Of a stretch of 64,000 nucleotides of DNA, positions 57,232 to 64,000 are shown in pieces. The DNA lies in the NCBI GenBank assembly GCA_014654535.1, contig BNBA01000009.1, positions 60,482 to 124,481 on the forward strand. Direction: 5' to 3'. A model generated the notes under the pieces. That model did not search any database and was not told the origin of the DNA. It saw only the letters and a list, made by a program, of their open reading frames with translations. Position 1 is the first letter of the stretch; each line of letters starts with the position of its first letter. Origin of the DNA: Xanthomonas boreopolis (GTDB lineage: Bacteria > Pseudomonadota > Gammaproteobacteria > Xanthomonadales > Xanthomonadaceae). The translations under genes and the position numbers were made by a program.

Positions 57232-57645
57232 CTACATCGCGTCGATGTCGCCCAGCGCGCGGATCAGGCGCCGCGCGCGCTTGTCAGGCCGGTGTTCCGG
57301 CGGCTGGTAGCCGGTGCGCTCGGCGGCGCGCAGCGCCCGCGTCTCGGCCCGCCGCGCACGCGATGCCTCGCTTTCTTCATACAGTTGCTGCGCCACCGAT
57401 GCCGGCCCCCGCTGCTCGCTGAGCCCGCGCACGACGATCTCGAATACCTCGTCGCCCCGACTGATGCGCACCTGCTCGCCGATCCGGACGGCGCGCGACG
57501 ACTTGGGCCGCTGCCCGCCCACCTCGACCTTGCCCGTCTCGATGGCCTGCTTGCACAAACTCCGCGTCTTGAAGAAGCGCGCCGCCCAAAGCCATACATC
57601 GAGCCTGACCGTGACGCTTTCCTGTACCTGTTCAGTCGCTGACAT
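57232..57645 (-). CDS. hslR: Heat-shock protein Hsp15 (S4 RNA-binding)
   Basis: 137 residues from the ATG at 57645 with GGGAAATGA in front. The S4 domain spans about 12-75 (VRLDVWLWAARFFKTRSLCKQAIETGKVEVGG, IGEQVRISRGDEVFEIVVRG), and a basic C-terminal tail follows (RPDKRARRLIRAL). Hsp15 binds the 50S subunit carrying a stuck nascent chain and frees it for reuse after heat shock. It converges on katG. Confidence 0.95.
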   Translation of the reverse strand: MSATEQVQESVTVRLDVWLWAARFFKTRSLCKQAIETGKVEVGGQRPKSSRAVRIGEQVRISRGDEVFEIVVRGLSEQRGPASVAQQLYEESEASRARRAETRALRAAERTGYQPPEHRPDKRARRLIRALGDIDAM

Positions 57646-57875
57646 TCATTTCCCGGGGATCGCGATGCGTCCTGACCGGATCGCCCCGCCCGCATCGTTG
57701 GCGGCACGACCGGGACCATCGCCTCCACCCGGATGATCCTGCACGCGAAATGCGGCATCGGCCGGCATCAATCAAGGCTCCAAACGTCACGAAGTGTCGG
57801 CCGCCCGTCGTCCCGCTCATTTTCCAGCCATGCCGTACCGCCTATGCTCGGCGGCCACCTCTTCGATCCACCCGC

Positions 57876-58535
57876 ATGCCCCACGCCTGGACCTGGGTCA
57901 CCGAACTGGGCAACAGCAAATGGCTGCTGCCCGCCGCGGCCCTGCTCATCGCCATCGCCTGGCACTCCAGGACCTTGCCTGGGCGGACCGCCGTGCACCT
58001 GGGTCTTGCGATCCTGTCGACCTCGATGGTGGTGCTGGCCTCGAAGATCGCCTTCATGGGCTGGGGCATCGGCTCGGCTGCACTCGATTTCACCGGATTC
58101 AGCGGCCACGCCGCGATGTCGGCCTGCATCTACCCGCTCCTGTTCGCCGTGCTGGGTACCGGCCGGAAGGCCGCGCGCGGGCTTCCCCTGGCCGGCTTCG
58201 CACTGGCCGCGCTCATCGCTTGGTCCCGGCTTCCGCTCCAGGCCCATTCGCTCTCCGAAGTGGTCGGCGGATTCCTGCTGGGAGCAGCCGGCTCGATCCT
58301 GGTCCTGCGCCATTGGCCGTGGCACAGGCCGCCGTTGCCGGCCTGGCGCTGGTTGGCGGCGGCGCCTTCGGCGGTGGTCGTCCTGATCCTGGCGCTGCCC
58401 TCTTCGTTGAGCACCCACGGCGCGGTGATCGCCGTGGCCAAGGCGCTCTCAGGCCGACATGAGATCCATACCCGCGACTGGCTGCACACGCATTCAGCCA
58501 AGCCTGCCCAGGAACGCATCAACCCGTTGACATAG
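57876..58535 (+). CDS. PAP2-family membrane phosphatase
   Basis: 219 residues, several membrane helices. The PAP2 motifs are degenerate but visible: FSGHAAMSACIYP (SGH motif) and SRLPLQAHSLSEVVGGFLLG (the SR...H....E motif, Glu in place of the usual Asp). The KxxxxxxRP motif is unclear. Members dephosphorylate undecaprenyl pyrophosphate or phosphatidyl lipids. It precedes the polysaccharide operon by 63 bases, so it may recycle the lipid carrier for that pathway. Confidence 0.78.
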   Translation: MPHAWTWVTELGNSKWLLPAAALLIAIAWHSRTLPGRTAVHLGLAILSTSMVVLASKIAFMGWGIGSAALDFTGFSGHAAMSACIYPLLFAVLGTGRKAARGLPLAGFALAALIAWSRLPLQAHSLSEVVGGFLLGAAGSILVLRHWPWHRPPLPAWRWLAAAPSAVVVLILALPSSLSTHGAVIAVAKALSGRHEIHTRDWLHTHSAKPAQERINPLT

Positions 58536-58598
58536 TTCGAAATTTACGCCAACCTGCCGAGTGTCAATCTCTCCCATACGGATTTTCAGGAGCCACTC

Positions 58599-58901
58599 AT
58601 GAAGAAACTCATCGTCACGGCCATCGCCATGGCTCTGTCGGCGCCCGTGTGGGCCGCTCCCCAGCAGGACAACCAAGACACCGGCGCCGCGCCGCAACCG
58701 GCGGGTGCCGCTGCTGCCGATTATTCGACCATCAACACCGCTGCCTGGATCTACTCCGGCGTGGCCGCTGCCGCCGTGCTGTACAGCGTCGTCGGCGACA
58801 GCTCGAGCAACGAGAACGATGCAGGCAATCCGGGTGGTCCGGGCAACCCGGGTGGCCCGGGCACGGGCGGTACCGGCGGCACGGGTGGTACTGGCGGCTG
58901 A
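58599..58901 (+). CDS. yjbE: YjbE-like small secreted protein
   Basis: 100 residues behind CAGGAGCC. Signal peptide MKKLIVTAIAMALSAPVWAA, then a Gln/Ala-rich stretch, one hydrophobic segment (AAWIYSGVAAAAVLYSVVGD) and a Gly/Thr-rich tail of repeated GGT. The build matches E. coli YjbE, the first product of the yjbEFGH exopolysaccharide operon, although sequence identity is low. A strong terminator after it would let it be made in excess over the later genes. Confidence 0.7.
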   Translation: MKKLIVTAIAMALSAPVWAAPQQDNQDTGAAPQPAGAAAADYSTINTAAWIYSGVAAAAVLYSVVGDSSSNENDAGNPGGPGNPGGPGTGGTGGTGGTGG

Positions 58902-58927
58902 TCCAGCTCGTCACGCAAATCAAGAGG

Positions 58928-58960
58928 CCCTCGCCGGGCGCAGCTTGGCGAGGGTTTTTT
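58928..58960 (+). terminator. Internal terminator/attenuator in the yjb-type operon
   Basis: Arms CCCTCGCC (58928-58935) and GGCGAGGG (58947-58954) with an 11-base loop, then T6 (58955-58960). It stands 18 bases before the OPX start, inside the operon. Read-through must be partial for the rest to be made from this promoter. Confidence 0.88.
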
Positions 58961-58977
58961 ATGTCTGGCGTCCACCC

Positions 58978-60096
58978 ATGAACAAGACTCCGATGACCTA
59001 CCTCCGTATTTCGGCCGCGCTGGCGACCGCCCTGTCCCTGTCAGGCTGCATCTGGTCCCCCGGCCAACACTTGCGCAGCAGCGACATCAGCCGCGACCAA
59101 CCCAACAGCGAAGATGGCAAGCTGGAGTTGGTCCCGATCACGCCCAAGCTGATCGCGATGGACCGCGCCGCCCGGCAGAATGACATCCTGCCTGCCGCCC
59201 TGCTCGATTACCAGCCCGACGCGTACCGCATCGGTCCCGGCGACTCGCTGTACATCACCGTCTGGGATCATCCGGAACTGACCGTGCCTGCTGGTCCCCA
59301 GCAGCAAGCCACGATGGCCGGTCGCCTAGTACAGGCTGACGGTACGTTGTTCTATCCCTACATCGGCAAGATCCAGGCCGCCGGCAGGACGCCAATGGAA
59401 CTGCGCGAAGACATCAGCGCACGCTTGGCCAAATACGTCGAAGCACCGCAGGTGGACGTCTCAATTCTAAACTACGCATCGCATCGTGTCTGGATCACCG
59501 GTGCAGCTGAGCGCTCGATCACGATGCCCATGAGCACCGTCCCTCTAACGTTGGGCGATGCGATCAGCCAAGCCGGTCTCAACCAGGCCCAGGCAGATCT
59601 GTCCGGCATCAAACTCACGCGCGATGGTGTTACCTACAATCTCGACTTGGAACGCCTCGCCCAGCAGAGCGGCGGCCGCCAGATCTACCTAAAGAACGGC
59701 GATAATATCTACGTACCCTACTTGGACCGCAAGGAAGTGTTCGTGGTCGGCGAAGTCGGCCAACCGGGTGCCTACAGCTTCCGCACTAACGACATTTCGC
59801 TGAGCCAGGCGCTCGGCCGCGCCCGTGGCCTCGCGCAAACCACGGCCAAGGCCGATGCCGTCTACGTGATCCGCGGCAGCCGCGACCTGCAGCAGCACCC
59901 GTCCGTGGTCTATCAGCTGGAGGCCCGCTCCCCGACCGCATTCGCCGTGGCCAGCCAGTTCCAGGTCCAGCCGGGCGACGTGATCTTCGTCGGGGCTGCC
60001 GGCGTGACGCGCTGGAGCCGCTTCATCAACCAGTTGCTGCCGTTCACCAGCATCATTTCCAATGCGGCCAGCGCCAAGAACGACCTGGACAACTGA
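58978..60096 (+). CDS. Outer-membrane polysaccharide export protein (Wza-like OPX)
   Basis: 372 residues from 58978 (ATG at 58993 possible). Lipobox LSLSGC. PES domain (YRIGPGDSLYITVWDHPELT), then two SLBB-like repeats (VWITGAAERSITMPMSTVPLT and VFVVGEVGQPGAYSFRTND). The C-terminus lacks the long Wza helix; WSRFINQLLPFTSI is the final amphipathic segment. It would form the outer-membrane export ring for a polysaccharide. E. coli yjbEFGH has no such gene; here it is second in the operon, one base before the yjbF homologue. Confidence 0.9.
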   Translation: MNKTPMTYLRISAALATALSLSGCIWSPGQHLRSSDISRDQPNSEDGKLELVPITPKLIAMDRAARQNDILPAALLDYQPDAYRIGPGDSLYITVWDHPELTVPAGPQQQATMAGRLVQADGTLFYPYIGKIQAAGRTPMELREDISARLAKYVEAPQVDVSILNYASHRVWITGAAERSITMPMSTVPLTLGDAISQAGLNQAQADLSGIKLTRDGVTYNLDLERLAQQSGGRQIYLKNGDNIYVPYLDRKEVFVVGEVGQPGAYSFRTNDISLSQALGRARGLAQTTAKADAVYVIRGSRDLQQHPSVVYQLEARSPTAFAVASQFQVQPGDVIFVGAAGVTRWSRFINQLLPFTSIISNAASAKNDLDN

Positions 60097-60097
60097 C

Positions 60098-60778
60098 ATG
60101 AAAGCCGGGGGCCGGCAGTCTCTTTCCACCTTGGCGCGGATCGGGTTCGGCGCATCGATCGCGATGGCGATGCTCGTCGTTGCCGGTTGCACTTCGGTCA
60201 GCCGCGCAACGACCGATGCGATCCGGCTGGCCTTCAAGCGCCAGGACATCACGCCTACGGCGCAACAGGTCGATGCCGTTCCGTACCCCCAGTTGTTGCT
60301 GCATTCCTCCGATATCAGCGGGGTGTTGATCCTCGGCTATGTCGACGAAGGCCGCCAAGCCTGGATGGCAGGCCGCGAAGCCGTGCTCTACCTGCAGAGC
60401 AACGGCTTGCTGAGCGGCATGTCCGATTCGCGACGCAACAGCAATGTGCGCGTGGAGGGGGAAGATCCGTTCCGCAACCTGGCTCGGCTGGAAGGTCCGG
60501 CGAAGGTCCAGCGGCGTTACGACTGGATGCCCGGCTACCATTACGACGTTCCCGTCACCGGAGAGTTGCGCCGGATCGGTACGGAGACCGTGACCTTGCC
60601 GAACCGCACGCTGCAGCTGGTGCGCTACGAGGAGACCCTGGAAGGCCCTGGCATATCCGGTACCAACGTGTACTGGGCCGACCAGAACGGCTTCATCTGG
60701 AAGAGCCGGCAATACCTGGCTCCCGGCCAAACCGTAGAGATCGAGCAACTCAAGCCCTACCTGCCCGCGAATTCCTGA
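60098..60778 (+). CDS. yjbF: YjbF/GfcB-family lipoprotein
   Basis: 226 residues, the ATG one base after the OPX stop. Lipobox LVVAGC. The YjbF/GfcB family is recognised by the length and the C-terminal TYWADQNGFIWKSRQYLAPG-like segment (NVYWADQNGFIWKSRQYLAP) and the core QLLLHSSDISGVLILGYVD. Members belong to group 4 capsule and yjb loci and are needed for polymer secretion. It precedes the yjbG/gfcC homologue by four bases. Confidence 0.88.
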   Translation: MKAGGRQSLSTLARIGFGASIAMAMLVVAGCTSVSRATTDAIRLAFKRQDITPTAQQVDAVPYPQLLLHSSDISGVLILGYVDEGRQAWMAGREAVLYLQSNGLLSGMSDSRRNSNVRVEGEDPFRNLARLEGPAKVQRRYDWMPGYHYDVPVTGELRRIGTETVTLPNRTLQLVRYEETLEGPGISGTNVYWADQNGFIWKSRQYLAPGQTVEIEQLKPYLPANS

Positions 60779-60781
60779 CCA

Positions 60782-61573
60782 ATGCCGCTACCCCGTTTGG
60801 CCGTCCTCGCGCTGCTTTGCCTGTCCGCGGTTCCCGCGGCGGCCCAGACAGCATCTTCGACCGACTCCATTGGCGTAAGCGTGGAGGGCGCGGTCCGGGC
60901 GCCGGGGCTCTACAAGCTCCCGGCAAAAGCACGCATCGACCAGGCCATAGCTGCCGCCCGCCCCGGCGCCGATGCCTACGTGCTGGGCGCCGCGTTGCTG
61001 CGCCGGCAGGCGCTCACCGAACAGGTACGCCTGAAGGCCGGGCTGCAATACGACCTCAAGCAGTTGGCCAACAGTGGCGACAAAGCGATTTCCGACACTG
61101 CGGCCACCTTGTCGGCATGGCTGGAGTCGCTGCCGGTCACGGGCCGGGCGCCACGCCAATTGCTGGAGCTGCGATTGCTGCAGATCCAGCCCAAGTACAA
61201 CCCGGTCGCCTTCGAGGGCGACCGGGTGATCTATCCGGTTCGCCCGACCCAGGTGCAGGTCGTCGGCGCAGTAGTCCAACCCTGCGCCTTGCAACACGTT
61301 CCCGAGCAGGACGTGCTCGCCTACCTGCGCGCATGCCCAGGCAACCCCGCAGCCGATCGCGATACCGCCTACATCGTCCAGCCCGACGGCAACGTCCAGG
61401 TCGCCGGCATCGCGCTCTGGAACCGCAGCCCGCCACAGCCGTTGGCGCCTGGCGCAATCCTCTACGTCCCGCTGACCGAGTACGCCACGCGTACCGTCGA
61501 CCCCGAGTTCAACCGACAGTTCGCCGAGTTCCTCGCAACCCAAGTTCTGCCGGCGCCCGGAGCCAGCCTTTGA
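60782..61573 (+). CDS. yjbG: YjbG/GfcC-family periplasmic protein
   Basis: 263 residues. Signal peptide MPLPRLAVLALLCLSAVPAAAQ. A first SLBB/beta-grasp-like unit (VSVEGAVRAPGLYKLPAKARIDQAIAAA) and a second (VQVVGAVVQPCALQHVPEQDVLAYL) with a helical insert and a C-terminal amphipathic helix, as in GfcC. Such proteins touch the OPX channel. It is read in one unit with yjbF and yjbH. Confidence 0.88.
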   Translation: MPLPRLAVLALLCLSAVPAAAQTASSTDSIGVSVEGAVRAPGLYKLPAKARIDQAIAAARPGADAYVLGAALLRRQALTEQVRLKAGLQYDLKQLANSGDKAISDTAATLSAWLESLPVTGRAPRQLLELRLLQIQPKYNPVAFEGDRVIYPVRPTQVQVVGAVVQPCALQHVPEQDVLAYLRACPGNPAADRDTAYIVQPDGNVQVAGIALWNRSPPQPLAPGAILYVPLTEYATRTVDPEFNRQFAEFLATQVLPAPGASL

Positions 61574-61608
61574 TCCTGCAGCCTTCCCATCCGCACCGTC
61601 GAACCGGC

Positions 61609-63759
61609 ATGCGCCTGGCGCGCCTGACCCTGAGCCTGCTGGCCATGGCCACGGCCACCGTCGTTCATGCGCAACAAGCTCCCGCGCCCACCGCAAGCGA
61701 TTGGGGCGGCATCGGCCTGCTGCAGACGCCAACGGCCCGCATGGCCGATGAGGGCGAGATCGCCTTCACCGCCTCGCACACTTCGCCCTACAGCCGGTAC
61801 AACCTGGTCATGCAGCCGTTTCCCTGGCTGGAGGGCGCGTTCCGCTACATCAACGTCAGCAATCGCCGCTATGGCCCCGAATCCCTCAGCGGCGACCAGA
61901 ACTACAAGGACAAGTCGATCGACTTCAAGGTACGGCTCTGGCGGGAAAGCCGCTGGGTCCCCGAGATCGCCTTCGGCATGCGCGACGTGGGCGGCACCGG
62001 CCTGTTCTCTAGCGAGTACCTGGTCGCCAGCAAGCGTCTCGGCCCCATCGACGCGAGCCTGGGCCTGGCGACCGGCTACATCGGCAACCGCGGCGATTTC
62101 GGCAACCCGCTCGGCTGGATCGACGAGGATTTCAAGACCCGCCCGACCGCCGCAGGAGAATGGGGCAATATCAGCGGCAAGAGCATGTTCCACGGCCGCG
62201 TCGGCGTATTCGGCGGCATCGTGTACCAGACGCCCTGGGACCGCCTCCAGCTAAAACTCGAGTACGACGGCAACGACTACAAGCACGAGCCGCAGAACAA
62301 CAACCAGAAGCAGGACACGCCGCTCAACCTCGGCGCGGTGTTCACGCTCAACCGCAACATCCAGCTCGCTGCCGGCTGGGAACGCGGGAACACGGCCATG
62401 TTCGCGGTCACCTTCCGAAGCAACCCGGGTCATTCGCCGAGGGCACCCAAACCGCTGGACGTACCGCCCGAAACCCTGCAGCGCAGTGAGGCGGCCAGCA
62501 ACCAGGCCCTGTCCGGGCGGCCGGCCATGCAGGCCTCCGCCATCACCGCGACCTCCGCACCCGACTGGGAAGACGTGGCGCGCCGGCTGCGCAACAACGC
62601 CGGCATTCAGGTCGAGGAGATCTCGCGCCGGGGATCGGAACTGTTCGTCACCGGACAGCAACTGCGATACTTCTACCCGGCACAAGGCCTGGGGCGCAGT
62701 GCACGCATCCTGGACAATGCCTCGCCGGCCGACATCGAGTGGTTCACCCTCGTCGACAAGCGCCTGGGCATGCCCGTCGCGGAAACCAGCATCAATCGCG
62801 AGAAGTTCGTCGATTACGCAGAACATCGCATCGACCTGGACCAACTCAAGCTGGGCACCGAACTCAACGCCCCGGCAGAGCGCAGCACCGACGTGCTTTA
62901 TCGCGCCCCGCTCCGCCATTTCGGCGGCGGCTTCAACCTCAGCTACAACCAGAACCTGGGCGGCCCGGACGCCTTCATCCTGTACCGCATCTCCGCCAAT
63001 TATTCGGCCAGTTGGTTCTTCAATCGCAATACCTGGCTGACCGGCACCGCCAGCGGCAACCTGCTCAACAACTACGACAAGTTCAAGTACGACGCCCCGA
63101 GCAAGCTGCCACGTGTCCGCACCGACTTGCGCCAGTACATGACGACCTCGGACGTCACCCTGCCCAACCTGCAGCTGACCACTGCCGGCAAGCTGGGCCG
63201 CGACCTGTACGGCATGGCCTATGCGGGATACCTGGAATGGATGTACGCCGGCGTGGGCGGCGAACTGCTGTACCGCCCGATGGGCGAACGCTGGGCCGTG
63301 AGCGCCAACATCAATCGCGTCAAGCAGCGCGACTACGACCAGCACTTCGGCCTGCGCGACTACAGTGTCACTACCGGACACACAACGCTCTACTATGCCT
63401 TCGGCCGCGAACACCGCGTGCTGGCTGCGCTCAGCGCGGGCCGCTACCTGGCAGGGGACTGGGGCGCCACGCTGGACGTGGCCCGCACCTTCTCCAACGG
63501 TGTGACGATGGGGGCGTACGCGACCAAGACCAACATCTCCTCGGAGGAGTTCGGCGAAGGCAGCTTCGACAAGGGCATCTACTTCTCGATCCCGTTCGAC
63601 CTGGTCCTGCCCCGTTCGACCCGTTCCCGCGCTACCCTGATGTGGCAACCCCTGATTCGTGATGGCGGGTCCATGCTGGCCCGCAAGTATTCGTTGTATT
63701 CGCTTACGAGCGAGCGCGATGAGTGGTTCTTCTACGAGAATCTGGACAAGATCGATTAA
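61609..63759 (+). CDS. yjbH: YjbH/GfcD-family outer-membrane protein
   Basis: 716 residues from the ATG at 61609; a TTG at 61570 overlapping the yjbG stop is an alternative but would spoil the signal peptide MRLARLTLSLLAMATATVVHA. The N-terminal signature DWGGIGLLQTPTARMADEGEIAF and the beta-strand-rich body (YNLVMQPFPWLEGAFRYINV; later FGGGFNLSYNQNLGGPDAF, VGGELLYRP) mark the YjbH family, predicted outer-membrane barrels. It ends just before an AT-rich stretch and the IS element. Confidence 0.9.
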   Translation: MRLARLTLSLLAMATATVVHAQQAPAPTASDWGGIGLLQTPTARMADEGEIAFTASHTSPYSRYNLVMQPFPWLEGAFRYINVSNRRYGPESLSGDQNYKDKSIDFKVRLWRESRWVPEIAFGMRDVGGTGLFSSEYLVASKRLGPIDASLGLATGYIGNRGDFGNPLGWIDEDFKTRPTAAGEWGNISGKSMFHGRVGVFGGIVYQTPWDRLQLKLEYDGNDYKHEPQNNNQKQDTPLNLGAVFTLNRNIQLAAGWERGNTAMFAVTFRSNPGHSPRAPKPLDVPPETLQRSEAASNQALSGRPAMQASAITATSAPDWEDVARRLRNNAGIQVEEISRRGSELFVTGQQLRYFYPAQGLGRSARILDNASPADIEWFTLVDKRLGMPVAETSINREKFVDYAEHRIDLDQLKLGTELNAPAERSTDVLYRAPLRHFGGGFNLSYNQNLGGPDAFILYRISANYSASWFFNRNTWLTGTASGNLLNNYDKFKYDAPSKLPRVRTDLRQYMTTSDVTLPNLQLTTAGKLGRDLYGMAYAGYLEWMYAGVGGELLYRPMGERWAVSANINRVKQRDYDQHFGLRDYSVTTGHTTLYYAFGREHRVLAALSAGRYLAGDWGATLDVARTFSNGVTMGAYATKTNISSEEFGEGSFDKGIYFSIPFDLVLPRSTRSRATLMWQPLIRDGGSMLARKYSLYSLTSERDEWFFYENLDKID

Positions 63760-63767
63760 TATTAATA

Positions 63768-63848
63768 ATGAGCAACGAACGCCCATATCATACCTTCGAT
63801 CCAACCCATCAAAGCGACAACGGCATAGCCAATGTCTACTCCGCATGA
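63768..63848 (+). other. 26-codon open frame in AT-rich spacer
   Basis: ATG at 63768 to TGA at 63846-63848 encodes MSNERPYHTFDPTHQ... There is no ribosome site and the base use is unlike the window. It may be a remnant of the start of a gene interrupted by the following IS element, or chance. Confidence 0.25.
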
Positions 63849-63876
63849 GGGGGATTGGCGCAGATCATCGTCCCTA

Positions 63877-64000
63877 GAGCGTGTTATGAACTTTGATCCG
63901 GCTCGGCTATCGTAAGCGGATGAAGCCGCCACGCCCGTATCCGACCGACGTCACCGATGAAGAGTGGGCGTTCGCCGCGCCCTACCTGACGCTGATGGAC
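63877..64000 (+). mobile_element. Left end of an IS5-family insertion sequence
   Basis: A boundary at about 63877 starts GAGCGTGTTATGAACTTTG, the type of terminal repeat found in several IS5-family elements, preceded by CTA (63874-63876), a usual target for this family. The transposase follows at 63920. The right end lies outside the window. Confidence 0.8.
63920..64000 (+). CDS. IS5-family transposase, N-terminal fragment (runs off window)
   Basis: The 27 visible codons give MKPPRPYPTDVTDEEWAFAA and on to YLTLMD, the characteristic start of IS5-group transposases with the DUF4096 N-terminal domain. The reading frame is open to the last base. DDE catalytic residues lie outside the window. 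Strand is the same as the yjb operon. Confidence 0.88.
   Translation, partial: MKPPRPYPTDVTDEEWAFAAPYLTLMD

Noticed and set aside
57646..57875. Open frames in the hslR/PAP2 gap
   Set aside because: No ribosome site and no conserved features; the PAP2 start at 57876 fits the hydrophobic N-terminus.

Overview
This is one contiguous piece of a very GC-rich, densely packed bacterial chromosome. The organism is almost certainly a gammaproteobacterium of the family Xanthomonadaceae (Lysobacter, Luteimonas, Pseudoxanthomonas or a close relative). Three things point there: the order rpoE-rseA-mucD-lepA-lepB-(DUF4845)-rnc-era-recO, the FadB-type protein beginning MLSGFDGL, and two families of small intergenic repeats (a GGGAGGGACTTCAGTCCC palindrome and 7-bp GGGATTC arrays) that I associate with this family. 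The assignment rests on gene content; no database was searched.

Layout. 1-4.9 kb: the 3' end of mprF (lysyl-phosphatidylglycerol synthase) faces a minus-strand group thpR, HD phosphohydrolase, oxidoreductase-like protein and virJ/acvB, the latter a likely lysyl-phosphatidylglycerol hydrolase. A TPR protein with a transglutaminase-like N-terminus follows. 4.9-14 kb: SDR/LysR divergent pair, L,D-transpeptidase, zinc-ribbon PhnA-like protein, CDF transporter, a 60-residue unknown, an ACSF2-like acyl-CoA synthetase, small MscS, DksA-like zinc finger, Leu/Val dehydrogenase. 14-22.3 kb: subtilase autotransporter, thiolase, two Ala-rich lipoproteins in tandem, AidB, FAD monooxygenase. 22.3-30 kb: cspA, methylthioinosine phosphorylase, hpt, nagZ, DsbA-like, CYTH protein, rlmD, a receiver-Hpt protein, recO. 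30-38 kb: the sigma-E/LepA/LepB/RNase III/Era superoperon with a recognisable sigma-E promoter. 38-48.8 kb: FadB-type beta-oxidation protein, a His-tailed zinc exporter, and a complete valine/isobutyrate degradation operon (mmsA, isobutyryl-CoA dehydrogenase, enoyl-CoA hydratase, 3-hydroxyisobutyryl-CoA hydrolase, mmsB) read divergently from an XRE/DUF2083 regulator, with mirrored TTGCGAA-type sites between them. 48.9-57.7 kb: DoxX, mutS, GST, WYL regulator, YidB, katG behind an OxyR-like site and a small leader ORF, hslR. 57.8-63.8 kb: PAP2 phosphatase and a yjbEFGH/gfc-type polysaccharide-secretion operon with an added Wza-like OPX gene. The window ends inside an IS5-family element.

Most of the window is ordinary housekeeping and catabolic DNA. 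There is no prophage, CRISPR array, tRNA, rRNA or classical defence island. The signals most worth a second look are non-coding or small. They are the composite repeats (palindrome, conserved spacer, heptamer array) placed in gaps of the superoperon and once running into the recO coding end, the 5'-terminal hairpin of the cspA mRNA, the mirrored operators of the valine operon, the katG leader ORF, and the OPX-containing yjb operon with an internal terminator.
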